Assembly: GCF_005796185.1 (NCBI RefSeq)
Contig: NZ_VAHM01000005.1
Location: 1-64,000, forward strand
DNA length: 64,000 nt
From: Pseudarthrobacter sp. NamB4
Lineage (GTDB): Bacteria; Actinomycetota; Actinomycetes; Actinomycetales; Micrococcaceae
Direction of reading: 5' to 3'
How positions within the stretch are numbered: the stretch's first letter is position 1; each line of letters opens with the position of its first letter. Both the position numbers and the translations under genes were made by a program. The notes beneath the pieces were generated by a model. It was not told the origin of the DNA. It saw only the letters and a list, made by a program, of their open reading frames with translations, and did not search any database. Positions 11,029 to 22,550 of this stretch are shown in pieces.

Positions 11029-11559
11029 TTAATGCCCGGCTTCTTCGGCCAGTTGCAGGAACCTGGCGGCGAGGTCCGGGCCGCCCTGCGGGTCACGGGC
11101 CACCAGCAGCACGGTGTCGTCCCCGGCGATGGTCCCCAGGATGGATGGCATCACCGAATGGTCGATGGCAAGGGCCAGGAAGTTTGCGGCCCCGGGCGGG
11201 GTGCGGAGCACCGCGATGTTCGCCGAGGCCTCCGCGGTGACCAGCAGTTCGCTGCAGAGCCTGGCCAGCCGGGCGTCCAGGATTTCCTGGCTCACCCCGC
11301 TTTTCGCAGTACGCTCACCGCCTTCGCCAGGTACCGCGTACACCAGCACGCCTTCCTTGCCGCGGACCCGGACAGCGCCGAGTTCCACCAGGTCCCGCGA
11401 CAGCGTCGCCTGGGTGACCTGCACGCCGTCGTCCGCCAGCAAGGCTGCCAGCTCCGCCTGGGAACGCACGGATTCCCCGGTGAGGATGGTGGCGATGCGT
11501 GCCTGGCGCGCAGTCTTGGTGGCCGGACTGGAGCCCGGCACCGACGGGCTGGTGGACAC
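11029..11559 (-). CDS. argR: Arginine repressor
   Basis: A 176-residue hexameric transcription factor that senses arginine. An N-terminal winged helix (about 18-85, with SQAELAALL and TQATLSRDLVELGA) binds DNA, and the C-terminal domain with GTIAGDDTVLLV oligomerises and binds arginine. It is the sixth gene of the operon, and its GTG overlaps the argF TAG by one base (TAGTG). It should repress the operon through the sites before argC. Confidence 0.95.
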   Translation of the reverse strand: MSTSPSVPGSSPATKTARQARIATILTGESVRSQAELAALLADDGVQVTQATLSRDLVELGAVRVRGKEGVLVYAVPGEGGERTAKSGVSQEILDARLARLCSELLVTAEASANIAVLRTPPGAANFLALAIDHSVMPSILGTIAGDDTVLLVARDPQGGPDLAARFLQLAEEAGH

Positions 11560-12569
11560 TAGAACGTGCTCTCCCCGGTACCTTCAACGGGGGCAAGGCC
11601 GTCCACGAACGCCAGGCGCGAGCGGTGCATCAGCCAGGCCATCAGGGCCTTCTGGGCATGCAGCCGGTTTTCGGCCTCGTCCCAGACGATGGACTGCGGT
11701 CCATCGATGACTCCGGCGGAGATTTCGTAACCCCGGTAGGCGGGCAGGCAGTGAAGGACGACGGCGTCTTCCGCCGCATGTGCCATTGCCGCCTCGTCCA
11801 CGGAGTACTCGCGGAACAGCTGCAGCCGGGCTTCCTTTTCGGCTTCCTGTCCCATGGATACCCAGGTGTCCGTTGCCACGACGTCGGCCCCCTTCAGGGC
11901 TTCCGCGGCGTCCGTGGTGATCAGCACGGAGCCGCCGGTTTCCGCTGCGCGCTCCTCGGCGGCAGCCACGATGTCCGCTGCCGGCAGATAGCCTTCCGGC
12001 CCGGCGATCCGGATATGCATTCCCGCCGTGACCCCCGCCAGCAGGTAGGAATTGGCCATGTTGTTGGCGGCGTCCCCCAGGTAGCTCATGGTGAGGCCCT
12101 TGAGTTCGCCCTTGTGCTCCTTGACGGTCAGCAGGTCCGCCAGCAGCTGGCACGGGTGGTAGTCGTCGCACAGCGCGTTGATGACGGGCACGCTGGAGTT
12201 CTCCGCCATTGCCACCAGGCCTGCGTGCGCCCCGGTCCGCCACACGATCGTGGAGACCATGCGCTCCAGCACCTTGGCGGTGTCCTGCACGGACTCCTTG
12301 TGGCCGATCTGTGCCTCACCCGGGTTGATGATGAGAGCGTTTCCGCCCATATCCGCGATGCCCGTGGCGAACGAGACCCGGGTCCTGGTGGAGGTCTTGT
12401 CAAAGATCACGGCCACGGTCTTGCGGCCGCTTCCCTCGCCGGCGAAGGGCTGGACGCTGTAGGGCGCCGCCTTCATGCGGGCTGCGAGGTCCAGCACCTC
12501 CGCCTGCTCTGCCGGGCTGAGGTCCGTGTCCTTGAGGAAGTGCCGGGTGGAGTTGGGTGCTGATGTCAC
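11559..12569 (-). CDS. argF: Ornithine carbamoyltransferase
   Basis: Converts ornithine and carbamoyl phosphate into citrulline. The 336-residue protein has the carbamoyl-phosphate motif STRTR in the N-terminal domain and the ornithine-binding HCLPAY motif near the C-terminus. The GTG start overlaps the argD stop by four bases (GTGA) and its own stop touches argR. Standard length and motifs. Confidence 0.97.
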   Translation of the reverse strand: MTSAPNSTRHFLKDTDLSPAEQAEVLDLAARMKAAPYSVQPFAGEGSGRKTVAVIFDKTSTRTRVSFATGIADMGGNALIINPGEAQIGHKESVQDTAKVLERMVSTIVWRTGAHAGLVAMAENSSVPVINALCDDYHPCQLLADLLTVKEHKGELKGLTMSYLGDAANNMANSYLLAGVTAGMHIRIAGPEGYLPAADIVAAAEERAAETGGSVLITTDAAEALKGADVVATDTWVSMGQEAEKEARLQLFREYSVDEAAMAHAAEDAVVLHCLPAYRGYEISAGVIDGPQSIVWDEAENRLHAQKALMAWLMHRSRLAFVDGLAPVEGTGESTF

Positions 12570-13831
12570 TGGGCGTCCTTAACTGCTTGGAGGATGGCCG
12601 GGAAGGCGTCGAGGAAGGAATCTGCCTGGGCCGTGGTGAGGACCAGCGGCGGGGCCAGACGGATGGTGCGGGGACCCGGGCTGTTGACGATGAAACCGGC
12701 GTCCAGGCCGGCCTGGACCACGGCCGGGGCCACGTCTGCGTCCAGATCAAAGCCGATGAGCAGGCCTTCGCCGCGCACCTCGGTGACGCCCGGGATGGCG
12801 GCCAGGGCCGAGCGCAAGTGCTCCCCCACCTCGACAACGTTCTCCAGGACATGCTGGTTCTCAATCGCGTGCAGGGTGGCCAGGGCGGCCGCTGTGGCCA
12901 CAGGGTTCCCGCCGAAGGTTGTGCCGTGCTGGCCCGGGGTCAATAACGACGACGTCTCCGCACCAAACGTGATCAAGGCACCGACAGGGAATCCACCGCC
13001 CAGGCCCTTCGCCAGGGTGACGGCGTCGGGCAAGATCCCGGCGTCCTGGCTGGCCAGCCACTTTCCGGTACGGCCGATGCCCGTCTGCACCTCGTCAAGG
13101 ATCAGCAGGGCTCCGGCTTTGCTGGTGAGCTCCCGTGCTGCCCGGAGGTAACCCGGGGGCAGCGGCCGCACCCCGGCCTCACCCTGAATGGGCTCCAGGA
13201 AGACCGCGGCAACAGTGTCATCGACGGCGGCCTTGAGTGCTTCCACGTCCCCGAAGGGGATATGGACCACGCCGCCCGGCAGCGGCTCGAACGGCGCCCG
13301 GTAGGCTTCCTTGGCGGTCAGGGCAAGGGCGCCCATGGTCCGGCCGTGGAAGGCTCCCTCAAGGGCGATGATTTTGGTCCGCTTGGCGTCCCCGCCACCC
13401 GTGTTGCGGCGGGCCAGCTTGAAGGCGGCCTCGTTGGCCTCGGTCCCCGAGTTGGTGAAGAACACCTTGGAGCCGGTCGGCGCGTAGGTGAGTGCCAGGA
13501 GCTTTTCAGCCAGCGCAATCTGGGTAGGGCTCGTGAAGAAGTTGGACACGTGCCCCAGAGTGGCCAACTGGCTTGCGATGACCGAAGTAACGAACGGGTT
13601 CGCATGGCCGAGCGCATTGACGGCAATGCCGCCCAGCAGGTCCAGATACTCCTTGCCGTCGGCATCCCAGACCAGGCAACCTGCACCGCGGACCAGGACC
13701 CGCTGCGGAGTGCCGAAGACACCCATCAGCGAGCTGGAGTAACGGGCCAGCCACTCGGAGCCGGCGTGGCCCGTGGTTTCCACCAGCTCAGCCACAGGTG
13801 TCCGGCGCTCGAGGTTTTCAGTCGTGTTCAT
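12566..13831 (-). CDS. argD: Acetylornithine aminotransferase
   Basis: A 421-residue class III pyridoxal-phosphate aminotransferase that converts N-acetylglutamate semialdehyde to N-acetylornithine. It contains the PLP Asp in [14 protein letters not shown] and the Schiff-base Lys in [14 protein letters not shown]. The ATG overlaps the argB TGA as ATGA. The paralogue SOS/DapC-type function is possible in this family, but the operon position fixes the role. Confidence 0.96.
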   Translation of the reverse strand: MNTTENLERRTPVAELVETTGHAGSEWLARYSSSLMGVFGTPQRVLVRGAGCLVWDADGKEYLDLLGGIAVNALGHANPFVTSVIASQLATLGHVSNFFTSPTQIALAEKLLALTYAPTGSKVFFTNSGTEANEAAFKLARRNTGGGDAKRTKIIALEGAFHGRTMGALALTAKEAYRAPFEPLPGGVVHIPFGDVEALKAAVDDTVAAVFLEPIQGEAGVRPLPPGYLRAARELTSKAGALLILDEVQTGIGRTGKWLASQDAGILPDAVTLAKGLGGGFPVGALITFGAETSSLLTPGQHGTTFGGNPVATAAALATLHAIENQHVLENVVEVGEHLRSALAAIPGVTEVRGEGLLIGFDLDADVAPAVVQAGLDAGFIVNSPGPRTIRLAPPLVLTTAQADSFLDAFPAILQAVKDAQ

Positions 13832-14787
13832 CCCTCGATCTCCTCGTCCGGAACCACCTGGGTGCCGATGCCTGCGGTGGTGAAGGTTTCCAGCAGCATG
13901 GAGTGCGCCAGCCGCCCGTCCACAATGTGCGCGCGTTCCACTCCCTCGTCGATCGCCTTGAGGCAGGCGGCCATCTTGGGAATCATGCCGGACTCGAGCC
14001 GGGGCAGCATGGCCCTTAGCTCGGAGGCGGTGAGGGAGGAGATGAGGGACGATTTGTCCGGCCAGTTGGCGTACAGTCCCTCCACATCCGTCAGGATCAC
14101 CAGCTTGGAAGCACCCAAGGCGGAAGCAACGGCGGCAGCCGCGGTGTCGGCGTTGACGTTCAGGACCTGGCCGGTGGTCTGGAAACCTGCCGTGCCAAGG
14201 AAGCCGTCGCCGTCGTCCACGATTTCGGGCGCGACCGTGGAGATGACGGGGATGCGGCCGGCGTCGAGGATGTCCACGATGCCTGCCGGGTCCACGCCCA
14301 CCACTTCACCCACCAGCCCGAGGTCCACTTCTTCGCCGTCCACCACGGTACCGGTGCGGACGGCGCGCAGCAGCCCGCCGTCTTCACCGGACATGCCGAC
14401 GGCGTAGGGTCCGTGGGAGTTGATGAGTCCCACCAGCTCGCGCCCCACCTGGCCGGTGAGGACCATCCGGACCACGTCCATGGCTTCGGGGGTGGTGACG
14501 CGGAGGCCGCCCTTGAACTCGGATTTGATGCCGAGCCGGGCCAGCATCGAGTTGATCTGGGGCCCGCCGCCGTGGACCACCACAGGGTGGATTCCCACGT
14601 GGTGCAGGAACACGATGTCCTCCGCGAAGGCCCGGCGAAGTTCCTCATTGACCATGGCGTTGCCGCCATATTTGATCACCATGGTGGTGCCGGCAAAGCG
14701 CTGAATCCAGGGCAGCGCCTCGATCAGGGTGGCCGCCTTGTCCTGGGCGTCGGACATGCTGGTGGTCTCGCGAGTCTGGGTGTTCAT
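13828..14787 (-). CDS. argB: Acetylglutamate kinase
   Basis: Phosphorylates N-acetylglutamate; usually the feedback-controlled step. It is an amino-acid kinase fold protein with KYGGNAM and HGGGPQIN near the N-terminus. The ATG at 14787 follows GGAAGAG and gives 319 residues. A GTG at 14811 (327 residues) lacks a ribosome site, and ATG 14757 is a further internal option. It is the third gene of the operon, overlapping argD by four bases. Confidence 0.95.
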   Translation of the reverse strand: MNTQTRETTSMSDAQDKAATLIEALPWIQRFAGTTMVIKYGGNAMVNEELRRAFAEDIVFLHHVGIHPVVVHGGGPQINSMLARLGIKSEFKGGLRVTTPEAMDVVRMVLTGQVGRELVGLINSHGPYAVGMSGEDGGLLRAVRTGTVVDGEEVDLGLVGEVVGVDPAGIVDILDAGRIPVISTVAPEIVDDGDGFLGTAGFQTTGQVLNVNADTAAAAVASALGASKLVILTDVEGLYANWPDKSSLISSLTASELRAMLPRLESGMIPKMAACLKAIDEGVERAHIVDGRLAHSMLLETFTTAGIGTQVVPDEEIEG

Positions 14788-14820
14788 ACCGTCTCTTCCG
14801 AAAGCTTCCACAAGGGGTGC

Positions 14821-15987
14821 CTAGCTTGAGTAGGCGCTGTTCTCGTGCACGTAATCGTGGGTGAGGTCGTTCGTCCAGATGGTGGCCTCGGCGTTACCGG
14901 CCTGCAGGTCGATTTCCACCAGGACTTCGCGCGGTTCCAGGTTGACGAGGCCGCGGTCGTCGCCGATGCTGCCGTTGCGGCAGATCTGGACGCCGTTCAT
15001 GGCAACGTTCAGCTGGTCCGCCTCGAACGCGGCGTCAGTGGTGCCCACCGCCGAGAGTACGCGGCCCCAGTTCGGGTCCTTGCCGAAGATGGCGGCTTTG
15101 AACAGGTTGGACCGTGCCACTGAGCGGCTGACGGTTTCGGCGTCGGCCTCGCTGGCGGCGTTGAAGGTGCGGATGGCGATGTCATGGCTGGCGCCTTCGG
15201 CGTCGGCGATGAGCTTGCGGGCCAGCTCGGCGCACACCTGGGTCAGTCCCGCTGCGAACACCTCGGCGGACGGCACTGCGCCGGAGGCCCCGGAAGACAT
15301 CAGGACCACGGTGTCGTTGGTGGACATGCAGCCGTCCGAGTCTGCCCTGTCGAAGGTAACGCGCGTTGCGTCCCGCAGGACGACGTCGAGCAGTTCCGAC
15401 TCCACCAGGGCGTCCGTGGTCAGGACCACCAGCATTGTAGCCAGGCCGGGCGCCAGCATGCCGGCGCCCTTGGCGATGCCGCCGATGCTGAATTCCTGGC
15501 CGTCCGCGTCCGTTCCGATGAACAGGGCGGACTTGGGGACCGAGTCCGTGGTCATGATGGCGATGGCTGCTGCCGGGCCGCCGTCGGCGCTCAGTTCAGC
15601 AGCAGCGGCTTCGACACCGGGAATTACTTTGCCCATGGGAAGCTGCTCACCGATGAGGCCGGTGGAGCAGACGAAGACGTCAGTGGCGGAAATGCCCAGC
15701 ACCTCGGCGACCTTCTCGGCGGTGCTGTGCGTGTTCTGGAAGCCGGTGGGGCCGGTGCAGGCGTTGGCGCCCCCGGAATTCAGGACCACGGCGTCGACGC
15801 GCCCGTCCGAGACAACCTGGCGGGACCAGTGGACAGGGGCGGCAGCCACCCGGTTGCTGGTGAAGACGGCGGCGGCGGCCTTTGCGGGTCCGTCGTTGAC
15901 CACGAGCGCGAGGTCCGGCTTGCCGGAGGCCTTCAATCCGGCGGCGACGCCGGAAGCACGGAAGCCCTGGGGTGCGGTAACGGTCAC
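14821..15987 (-). CDS. argJ: Glutamate N-acetyltransferase / amino-acid acetyltransferase
   Basis: Recycles the acetyl group from acetylornithine to glutamate and, in bifunctional forms, also uses acetyl-CoA. ArgJ self-cleaves before a Thr nucleophile, seen here in [12 protein letters not shown]. It is 388 residues from the GTG at 15987, which overlaps the argC stop as GTGA; the longer open frame to 16185 lies inside argC. Whether it is mono- or bifunctional cannot be read from the sequence. Confidence 0.95.
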   Translation of the reverse strand: MTVTAPQGFRASGVAAGLKASGKPDLALVVNDGPAKAAAAVFTSNRVAAAPVHWSRQVVSDGRVDAVVLNSGGANACTGPTGFQNTHSTAEKVAEVLGISATDVFVCSTGLIGEQLPMGKVIPGVEAAAAELSADGGPAAAIAIMTTDSVPKSALFIGTDADGQEFSIGGIAKGAGMLAPGLATMLVVLTTDALVESELLDVVLRDATRVTFDRADSDGCMSTNDTVVLMSSGASGAVPSAEVFAAGLTQVCAELARKLIADAEGASHDIAIRTFNAASEADAETVSRSVARSNLFKAAIFGKDPNWGRVLSAVGTTDAAFEADQLNVAMNGVQICRNGSIGDDRGLVNLEPREVLVEIDLQAGNAEATIWTNDLTHDYVHENSAYSS

Positions 15988-17015
15988 GGGGCTACTCCCT
16001 GCAGGTTGAGGCCGGCAGTTTCCTGCAGGCCGAGTGCGATGTTCATGGACTGGACGGCTCCGCCGGCCGTTCCTTTGGTGAGGTTGTCGATGACGCAGGT
16101 GACAATAACCCGGCCGGCGTGCGGGTCGAAAACCAGCTGCAGCGCGGCATGGTTTGATCCCTGCACCGATTTGGTGCCCGGCCACTGCCCCTCAGGCAGC
16201 AGGTGCACGAACGGCTCGTCGTCGTAGGCGTCCGTCCATGCCTGGCGCAGCTGCTCTGCGCTGGTGCCCGGCTTCACCTTGGCCGTGGCGGTAGTGAGGA
16301 TGCCGCGGCTCATGGGCGCGAGCGTGGGGGTGAAGGAAACAGTGACCTGTTCACCGGCGGCGTTGGAGAGGCCCTGCTCGATCTCGGGGGTGTGGCGGTG
16401 GCCGCCGCCCACGCCGTAGGGGCTCATGGAGCCCATGACCTCTGCGCCGATCAGGTTGACCTTGGCTGCCTTACCCGCACCCGAGGTGCCGGACGCCGAA
16501 ACGATGACGACGTCGTCGGGCTGCAGCAGGCCGGCGGTGAACCCGGGCGCCAGGGCCAGCAGGGCCGACGTCGGGTAGCAGCCGGGAACGGCAATGCGTG
16601 TGGCACCCTTGAGCGCTTCGCGCTGGCCCGGCAGTTCGGGAAGGCCGTAGGGCCAGGTGCCGGCGTGGGCGGAGCCGTAGAACTTCTCCCACGCTGCGGG
16701 GTCCTCCAGCCGGTGGTCGGCACCGGCGTCAATCACCACCGTCCCTTCGGGCAGCCGGGCGGCGATCTCCGCTGATGCACCGTGGGGCAGGGCAAGGAAC
16801 ACCACGTCGTGTCCGGAAAGGTTTTCCACGGTGGTGTCTTCAAGGATGCGGCTGGCCAGTCCGTGGAGGTGGGGCTGCAGCTCGCCCAGCCGGGAGCCGG
16901 CGTTGCTGTGGGCGGTAATTGCCCCAATCGTGACATCCGGGTGCCCGGCAAGGAGCCGGAGGACCTCTCCCCCGGCGTAGCCGCTGGCTCCCGACACTGC
17001 AACAGAAATAGTCAT
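15984..17015 (-). CDS. argC: N-acetyl-gamma-glutamyl-phosphate reductase
   Basis: NADPH-dependent reduction of acetylglutamyl phosphate to the semialdehyde. The Rossmann motif GASGYAGGE is at residues 8-16 and the catalytic Cys lies in [11 protein letters not shown]. It is 343 residues from the ATG at 17015; the longer reading to 17171 runs through the divergent promoter region. It is the first gene of the arginine operon, with ArgR-like sites just upstream. Confidence 0.96.
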   Translation of the reverse strand: MTISVAVSGASGYAGGEVLRLLAGHPDVTIGAITAHSNAGSRLGELQPHLHGLASRILEDTTVENLSGHDVVFLALPHGASAEIAARLPEGTVVIDAGADHRLEDPAAWEKFYGSAHAGTWPYGLPELPGQREALKGATRIAVPGCYPTSALLALAPGFTAGLLQPDDVVIVSASGTSGAGKAAKVNLIGAEVMGSMSPYGVGGGHRHTPEIEQGLSNAAGEQVTVSFTPTLAPMSRGILTTATAKVKPGTSAEQLRQAWTDAYDDEPFVHLLPEGQWPGTKSVQGSNHAALQLVFDPHAGRVIVTCVIDNLTKGTAGGAVQSMNIALGLQETAGLNLQGVAP

Positions 17016-17023
17016 GATCCGAC

Positions 17024-17062
17024 TATACAGCAAAAGTATGCACTGATTCCGATATTTATGCA
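17024..17062. promoter_or_regulatory. argC: Putative ArgR operators before argC
   Basis: On the minus strand TGCATA occurs at 17057-17062 and again at 17037-17042, 20 bases apart, and the second is followed by a TGTATA half-site. Arginine boxes are AT-rich imperfect palindromes of about 18 bp, often paired about two helical turns apart. The site lies 9-47 bases before argC. Confidence 0.55.
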
Positions 17063-17149
17063 CCGGCGGAATGGCCCTGCCGGGAAGTGTCCCTAGGATG
17101 GTTCCAGCAGGCCGGGGCGGACCACGCCGGGCCCTTAAAAGGAGAGCCA

Positions 17150-18115
17150 ATGACGCATGCAATAGTCGCACGGGAAGCAGGCGGGCCGGAAGTCCTCACC
17201 TACACCCAGGTGGAACCTCCGGCCCCGGGCCCCGGGCAGCTGCTGATTAAAGTGACCGCAGCTGGAGTCAACTTCATTGATACCTATAAGCGCAGCGGCA
17301 CCTACAAGGTCCCTTTTCCCTTCACCCCCGGCTCCGAAGCCGCCGGAACAGTGGAAGCCGTGGGCGAGCGCGTCACCGCTTTCACCCCCGGCGACCGGGT
17401 GGCCACTGCCGAGGGCATCAACTGCTACGCGGATTATGCGCTGGTTGCGGAGGATGCCGCCCTGCCCATTCCTGCAGGACTGGATGATTTCACCGCCGCC
17501 GCACTCCCGCTGCAGGGAATGACGGCGCATTTCCTGATGAATTCCACCTTCAAGGTGGAACCCGGACACAGGGTGCTGTTGCATGCCGGTGCCGGCGGGG
17601 TGGGCCTGCTCCTGACCCAGTTGCTGAAGGCAAGGGGCGCCGAAGTCATCACCACAGTCTCAACGGGGGAAAAGGAAGGACTGGCGCTGGGCGCCGGCGC
17701 GGACCACGTACTGCCGTACAAGGGGTTCGCGGGACGCGTGAGGGAGATTACCGGCGGCACTGGTGCCGACGTGGTGTATGACGGAGTGGGAAAGGATACC
17801 TTCGACGGCTCGCTGGAAGCGTTGCGAACACGCGGAATGCTGGTCCTTTTCGGCGCCGCATCCGGGCCGGTACCGCCGGTGGATCCGCAGCGCCTCAACT
17901 CGGGCGGCTCCCTGTTCCTCACCAGGCCCACCATTGCCCACCATCTCAGGGACGCAGCGGAACGGCGCTGGCGCTCCAGGGAAATCTTTGCCGCGGCTGC
18001 CGACGGCAGCCTGGACGTCCGCATCGGGGCCCGCTATCCGTTGGCCCAGGCAGCACAGGCCCACCGCGACCTCGAGGGGCGGCGCACCACCGGAAAGGTC
18101 ATCCTGGTCCCGTAG
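17150..18115 (+). CDS. qor: NADPH:quinone oxidoreductase (zeta-crystallin-like)
   Basis: A 321-residue zinc-free medium-chain dehydrogenase. The nucleotide-binding [15 protein letters not shown] segment is near residue 140 and the N-terminal GroES-like domain has the [12 protein letters not shown] motif of quinone oxidoreductases. The zinc-binding cysteines of alcohol dehydrogenases are absent. It probably performs one-electron quinone reduction. The ATG follows a strong AAAAGGAGAG site. It is a single gene divergent from argC and ends at a bidirectional terminator. Confidence 0.9.
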   Translation: MTHAIVAREAGGPEVLTYTQVEPPAPGPGQLLIKVTAAGVNFIDTYKRSGTYKVPFPFTPGSEAAGTVEAVGERVTAFTPGDRVATAEGINCYADYALVAEDAALPIPAGLDDFTAAALPLQGMTAHFLMNSTFKVEPGHRVLLHAGAGGVGLLLTQLLKARGAEVITTVSTGEKEGLALGAGADHVLPYKGFAGRVREITGGTGADVVYDGVGKDTFDGSLEALRTRGMLVLFGAASGPVPPVDPQRLNSGGSLFLTRPTIAHHLRDAAERRWRSREIFAAAADGSLDVRIGARYPLAQAAQAHRDLEGRRTTGKVILVP

Positions 18116-18133
18116 CTGCATGCGCCCGGAAAA

Positions 18134-18175
18134 CGGAGAGTCCCCGCAGTTCAGGCCGGCTGCGGGGACTCTCCG
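18134..18175. terminator. Bidirectional terminator between qor and pheT
   Basis: A perfect 16-bp stem (18134-18149 with 18160-18175) with a ten-base loop lies between two convergent genes. AAAA precedes it and TTCA follows, which is adequate for both directions. Confidence 0.8.
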
Positions 18176-18193
18176 CTTCAGTAATGCGCGGCG

Positions 18194-20737
18194 TCAGCGC
18201 TGGACCGCTCCGAAACGCTCGCCGGCGACTGCCACGGCGCTTTCGCGCGCGGCCGACGCTTCGTCGGCCGTCAGCGTCCGGTCCGGGGCGCGGAAGCGCA
18301 GCCCAAAGGCCAGCGACTTCTTGCCGTCTTCGATGCCCTTGCCGGCGTAGACATCAAAGAGTGCAACGTCCTCAAGCAATTCGCCGGCACCTTCGCGCAG
18401 TGCCGCCAGGACGTCGTCCGCGGGCACGTCGGCGGGGACCACCAGGGCCACGTCCTGGGTTGCGACGGGGAAGGTGGAGATATGCCGGGCCACGATCACG
18501 TCGGGTGCGGCGTCGAACAGCGCGTCTGCGTTGATCTCGAGCGCAACAGAGCGGGCAGGCATGTCCGAAGCCGCCAGCAGCTTGGGGTGCAGCTCGCCTG
18601 CGTAACCCACCACTTCGCCGCTCCGCAGCGACAGCTGGGCTGTCCGTCCGGGGTGGAACGCCTGGTGGCTGCCCTGCCGGACCACCAGCTCCACGCCCAG
18701 GACGTCCCCGGCGAACCGGGCAATATCCAGGGCATCTGCCCAGTCCCAGGTCCGGGGGGCATGTGCTGCTGCTGCCGGGGAATCATGTCCAGTGAGCACT
18801 GCGGCGAGATGGAACGGCTGGGCCGGGACGCCGTCGTACAGGGCATCCAGTACCTCGTCGGCAGGCTTGGCGCCCAACGGCGGGATGGAGTCGGTGCCCA
18901 TCTTCTCAGCGGGCAGGAACACCAGGCCGGACTCGAAGAGCCCGAGGTCCCGGAAGCCCCGCGAGTGGTTGCGCTTCACCACCTCGATCAGCCCCGGCAG
19001 GATGGAGGTGCGCAGGTAGCCTTGCTCCTCGCTGATCGGGTTGGCCAGCTTGACGGCCGTCCTTGCCACGCCCTGTTCAGCCACGCCGAAGGTGTCATTG
19101 GCGGCCTTGGAGACAAACGGGTAGGACAGGACTTCGGTGAGCCCCGCGTCAGCGAGCGCCTGGACCAGGCGGCGGCGCTGCTGCTGGACCCGCGTCAGGC
19201 CGCGTCCCGGGGGCGCCACGGGAAGCGTGGCTGGGATCTTGTCGTAGCCCACCAGCCGGGCAATTTCCTCGGACAGGTCTTCCTTGGTCTCCAGGTCATT
19301 CCGCCAGCTGGGAGCCGTGACGGTCCAGCCGCCGTCGTTCTTCACTACTGCCGCACCGAGGTCCTCGAGGGACGTGGCTATCTGCTCTTCAGTGAAGTCG
19401 ATGCCGATCCGGGCGGCAGCGAAGGCCGCGGGCAGCTCAATCGTCACGGAGTCAGGTGCAGTTCCGACGTCGGTACCGGCTTCGTCCGCCGTCCCGCCGG
19501 CCAGTTCCACCAGGAGGTCGACGGCGCGCTGGGCGGCGATCCCTGCGACCTGCCAGTCCACGCCGCGCTCGAAGCGCTTGGAGGCTTCAGAGGGCAGCTT
19601 GTGGCGCCGGCGGGAGCGGGCAATGGAGACTTCCTCGAAGTGCGCGGCCTCCACCAGGATGTTCGACGTCGTGTCCCCCACTTCAGTGGCGGCACCTCCC
19701 ATCACGCCGGCGACGCCGATGGGGCCGGTGGCATCGGTGATCACCAGGTCCTCGGGATCGAGCGGACGTTCCTTGCCGTCGAGGGTGGTCAGCTTCTCAC
19801 CCGCAAGGGCCCGCCGGACCACAATGTCACCGGACAGCTTGTCCTGGTCATAGAAATGCAGCGGCTGACCGAGTTCCAGCATGACGTAGTTGGAGATGTC
19901 CACCGGCAGTGAGATGGAACGGATGCCGGCCAGTCGGAGCCGGGACACCATCCACTGCGGGGTCGGCCTGGCGGCGTCTACTCCGCGGACAGTACGGGCA
20001 ACGAAGCGGTCGCATCCCGGCTTGCCGTAGATGGGGGCGTCATCGTTGATTTTGACGCCGTAGCCCCCGGAGAGCGCCGCAGGAGCCAGGACCTTGCTGG
20101 CCGGGTCCGTAAACACTGTCCCGGTGGCATGGGCGTACTCACGGGCAACGCCGCGGATGGAGAAGGCATAGCCGCGGTCAGGGGTGACGTTGATTTCGGC
20201 GGCTTCATCGTAGAGGTTAAGGAGCTCCATGGCGTCCGTGCCCACCTCGGGGTCCAACCCGATGCGCGACAGCACCAGGATGCCGTCGTGGTCCTCGCCG
20301 ATCCCCAGCTCGCGGACGGAGGCGATCATGCCGGCTGAGAGGTGGCCGTAGGTCTTGCGGGCGGAGATGTGGAAGTCCCCCGGCAGCACGGCGCCCGGAA
20401 GGGTCACAACTACCTTGTCCCCCTCCACGAAGTTGTGGGCGCCGCAGATGATGCCCTGCACACCAGAGGGGTCGATGCCCTTGCCGGTGAGCTTCTGTTC
20501 CTGCCCCTCGGGGACAACCCGGACCTGGCACCAGTTGATGGTCTTGCCGTTGGTCTGCGGCTCCTTGACCAGGCTCAGCACCTGGCCCACCACGATGGGA
20601 CCCTTCAGGGTGTCGGTGGGACGGTGGACATCCTCTTCTTCAAAGCCAACCTTGACCAGCTCGGCCATCACGTCTTCGGCCATCGCTCCGGCCGGTACCT
20701 CTGCGAATTCACGCAGCCATGAAATTGGGATACGCAC
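18194..20737 (-). CDS. pheT: Phenylalanine--tRNA ligase beta subunit
   Basis: The 847-residue beta chain of the alpha2-beta2 enzyme that charges tRNA-Phe. An N-terminal tRNA-binding OB domain (about 40-160), B3/B4 editing domain, B5 domain, catalytic-like core and C-terminal ferredoxin-fold anticodon-binding domain follow the usual order. The start is the GTG at 20737, two bases after the pheS stop. Longer frames run into pheS. It is co-transcribed with pheS. Confidence 0.96.
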   Translation of the reverse strand: MRIPISWLREFAEVPAGAMAEDVMAELVKVGFEEEDVHRPTDTLKGPIVVGQVLSLVKEPQTNGKTINWCQVRVVPEGQEQKLTGKGIDPSGVQGIICGAHNFVEGDKVVVTLPGAVLPGDFHISARKTYGHLSAGMIASVRELGIGEDHDGILVLSRIGLDPEVGTDAMELLNLYDEAAEINVTPDRGYAFSIRGVAREYAHATGTVFTDPASKVLAPAALSGGYGVKINDDAPIYGKPGCDRFVARTVRGVDAARPTPQWMVSRLRLAGIRSISLPVDISNYVMLELGQPLHFYDQDKLSGDIVVRRALAGEKLTTLDGKERPLDPEDLVITDATGPIGVAGVMGGAATEVGDTTSNILVEAAHFEEVSIARSRRRHKLPSEASKRFERGVDWQVAGIAAQRAVDLLVELAGGTADEAGTDVGTAPDSVTIELPAAFAAARIGIDFTEEQIATSLEDLGAAVVKNDGGWTVTAPSWRNDLETKEDLSEEIARLVGYDKIPATLPVAPPGRGLTRVQQQRRRLVQALADAGLTEVLSYPFVSKAANDTFGVAEQGVARTAVKLANPISEEQGYLRTSILPGLIEVVKRNHSRGFRDLGLFESGLVFLPAEKMGTDSIPPLGAKPADEVLDALYDGVPAQPFHLAAVLTGHDSPAAAAHAPRTWDWADALDIARFAGDVLGVELVVRQGSHQAFHPGRTAQLSLRSGEVVGYAGELHPKLLAASDMPARSVALEINADALFDAAPDVIVARHISTFPVATQDVALVVPADVPADDVLAALREGAGELLEDVALFDVYAGKGIEDGKKSLAFGLRFRAPDRTLTADEASAARESAVAVAGERFGAVQR

Positions 20738-20739
20738 TG

Positions 20740-21801
<1,062 letters not shown>

Positions 21802-21822
21802 CTACTGTTCTTAGCTACGAGT

Positions 21823-21850
21823 CGTGGCTGCCGGTGAACGGGCAGCCACG
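21823..21850 (-). promoter_or_regulatory. Stem-loop in the pheS 5' region
   Basis: A perfect 10-bp stem (21823-21832 with 21841-21850) with an eight-base loop lies 22 bases before pheS. No Phe-rich leader peptide is visible, so classical attenuation is not supported. Its role is unknown. Confidence 0.4.
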
Positions 21851-22000
21851 TGCGGTTTCCCCGCGGCTTGTCCGTCACTGGCAGGTCATGGATGAATGCC
21901 CTCAATAATCAGCGCATCCAATGACCAGGTCAAGGCCCACCGGTGGAACCGGCGGCCACTGGCATCCAGTCTAATTCAAGGCCCCGGCTACCATGACGTC

Positions 22001-22519
22001 ATGACAGTGCTGCCGCGATCCGGAGGCCATGGACCCCTGACGGCTGCCCAGCGGCTGAGGCAGGGCGCAAACCTGGTCAACGGCACTACACTCCTTGGCC
22101 TTGCCGTTGCCGTCGCGGCCCGGACCGATCTGGCTGCAGGCCCCAGGGGCCTGCTCATTGCCGGTGAGTACCGCTGGCGACTGCCGTTCGCAGGAGCTTT
22201 TACCCTGGGAAATGTGGTTCTTTGCCGTTCCACTGCTGACGAACTACTGGCCCGGCATGAACTGCTTCGGCACGAGGAGAAGCACTCCAGCCAGTACGCC
22301 TGGTGCCTGGGCGTGCCGTTTCTACCGCTGTATTTCCTTGCCGCCGGTTGGTCAATGCTGCGGACCGGCAACCCGGGCACGTCCAACGTCTTCGAGCGGC
22401 ATGCGGGGCTCGCCGCAGGAGGCTACCCCCCCAAGGCATCCCTTCGTCATGGTCCTGCCCGGCCGGAGGTTCATGGCGTGGGCCTGCGGGGCAGGCGCCG
22501 GCGTCGGCACACGCCTTGA
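22001..22519 (+). CDS. Small HExxH metallopeptidase-like protein of unknown function
   Basis: I do not recognise a named family. The protein (172 residues from the ATG at 22001; the frame opens at 21896) has a hydrophobic N-terminal stretch near residues 25-40, an HEEKH motif at 91-95 that fits HExxH, an aromatic segment at 101-120, and an SNVFERHAGLAAGG segment with Glu132. HExxH plus a downstream Glu is the gluzincin ligand pattern. Residues 141-172 are Pro/Arg-rich and may be non-conserved. It is a plus-strand gene before the radical SAM gene. Peptidase activity is a guess from the motif. Confidence 0.6.
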   Translation: MTVLPRSGGHGPLTAAQRLRQGANLVNGTTLLGLAVAVAARTDLAAGPRGLLIAGEYRWRLPFAGAFTLGNVVLCRSTADELLARHELLRHEEKHSSQYAWCLGVPFLPLYFLAAGWSMLRTGNPGTSNVFERHAGLAAGGYPPKASLRHGPARPEVHGVGLRGRRRRRHTP

Positions 22520-22526
22520 CTTTGAT

Positions 22527-22542
22527 TCGAACATAACTTCGA
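22527..22542. promoter_or_regulatory. LexA (SOS) box before the radical SAM gene
   Basis: TCGAACATAACTTCGA matches the actinobacterial consensus TCGAAC-N4-GTTCGA at every fixed base but one. It ends 8 bases before the ATG at 22551, a position where LexA would block transcription initiation or elongation. Confidence 0.75.
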
Positions 22543-22550
22543 ATGGTGTT

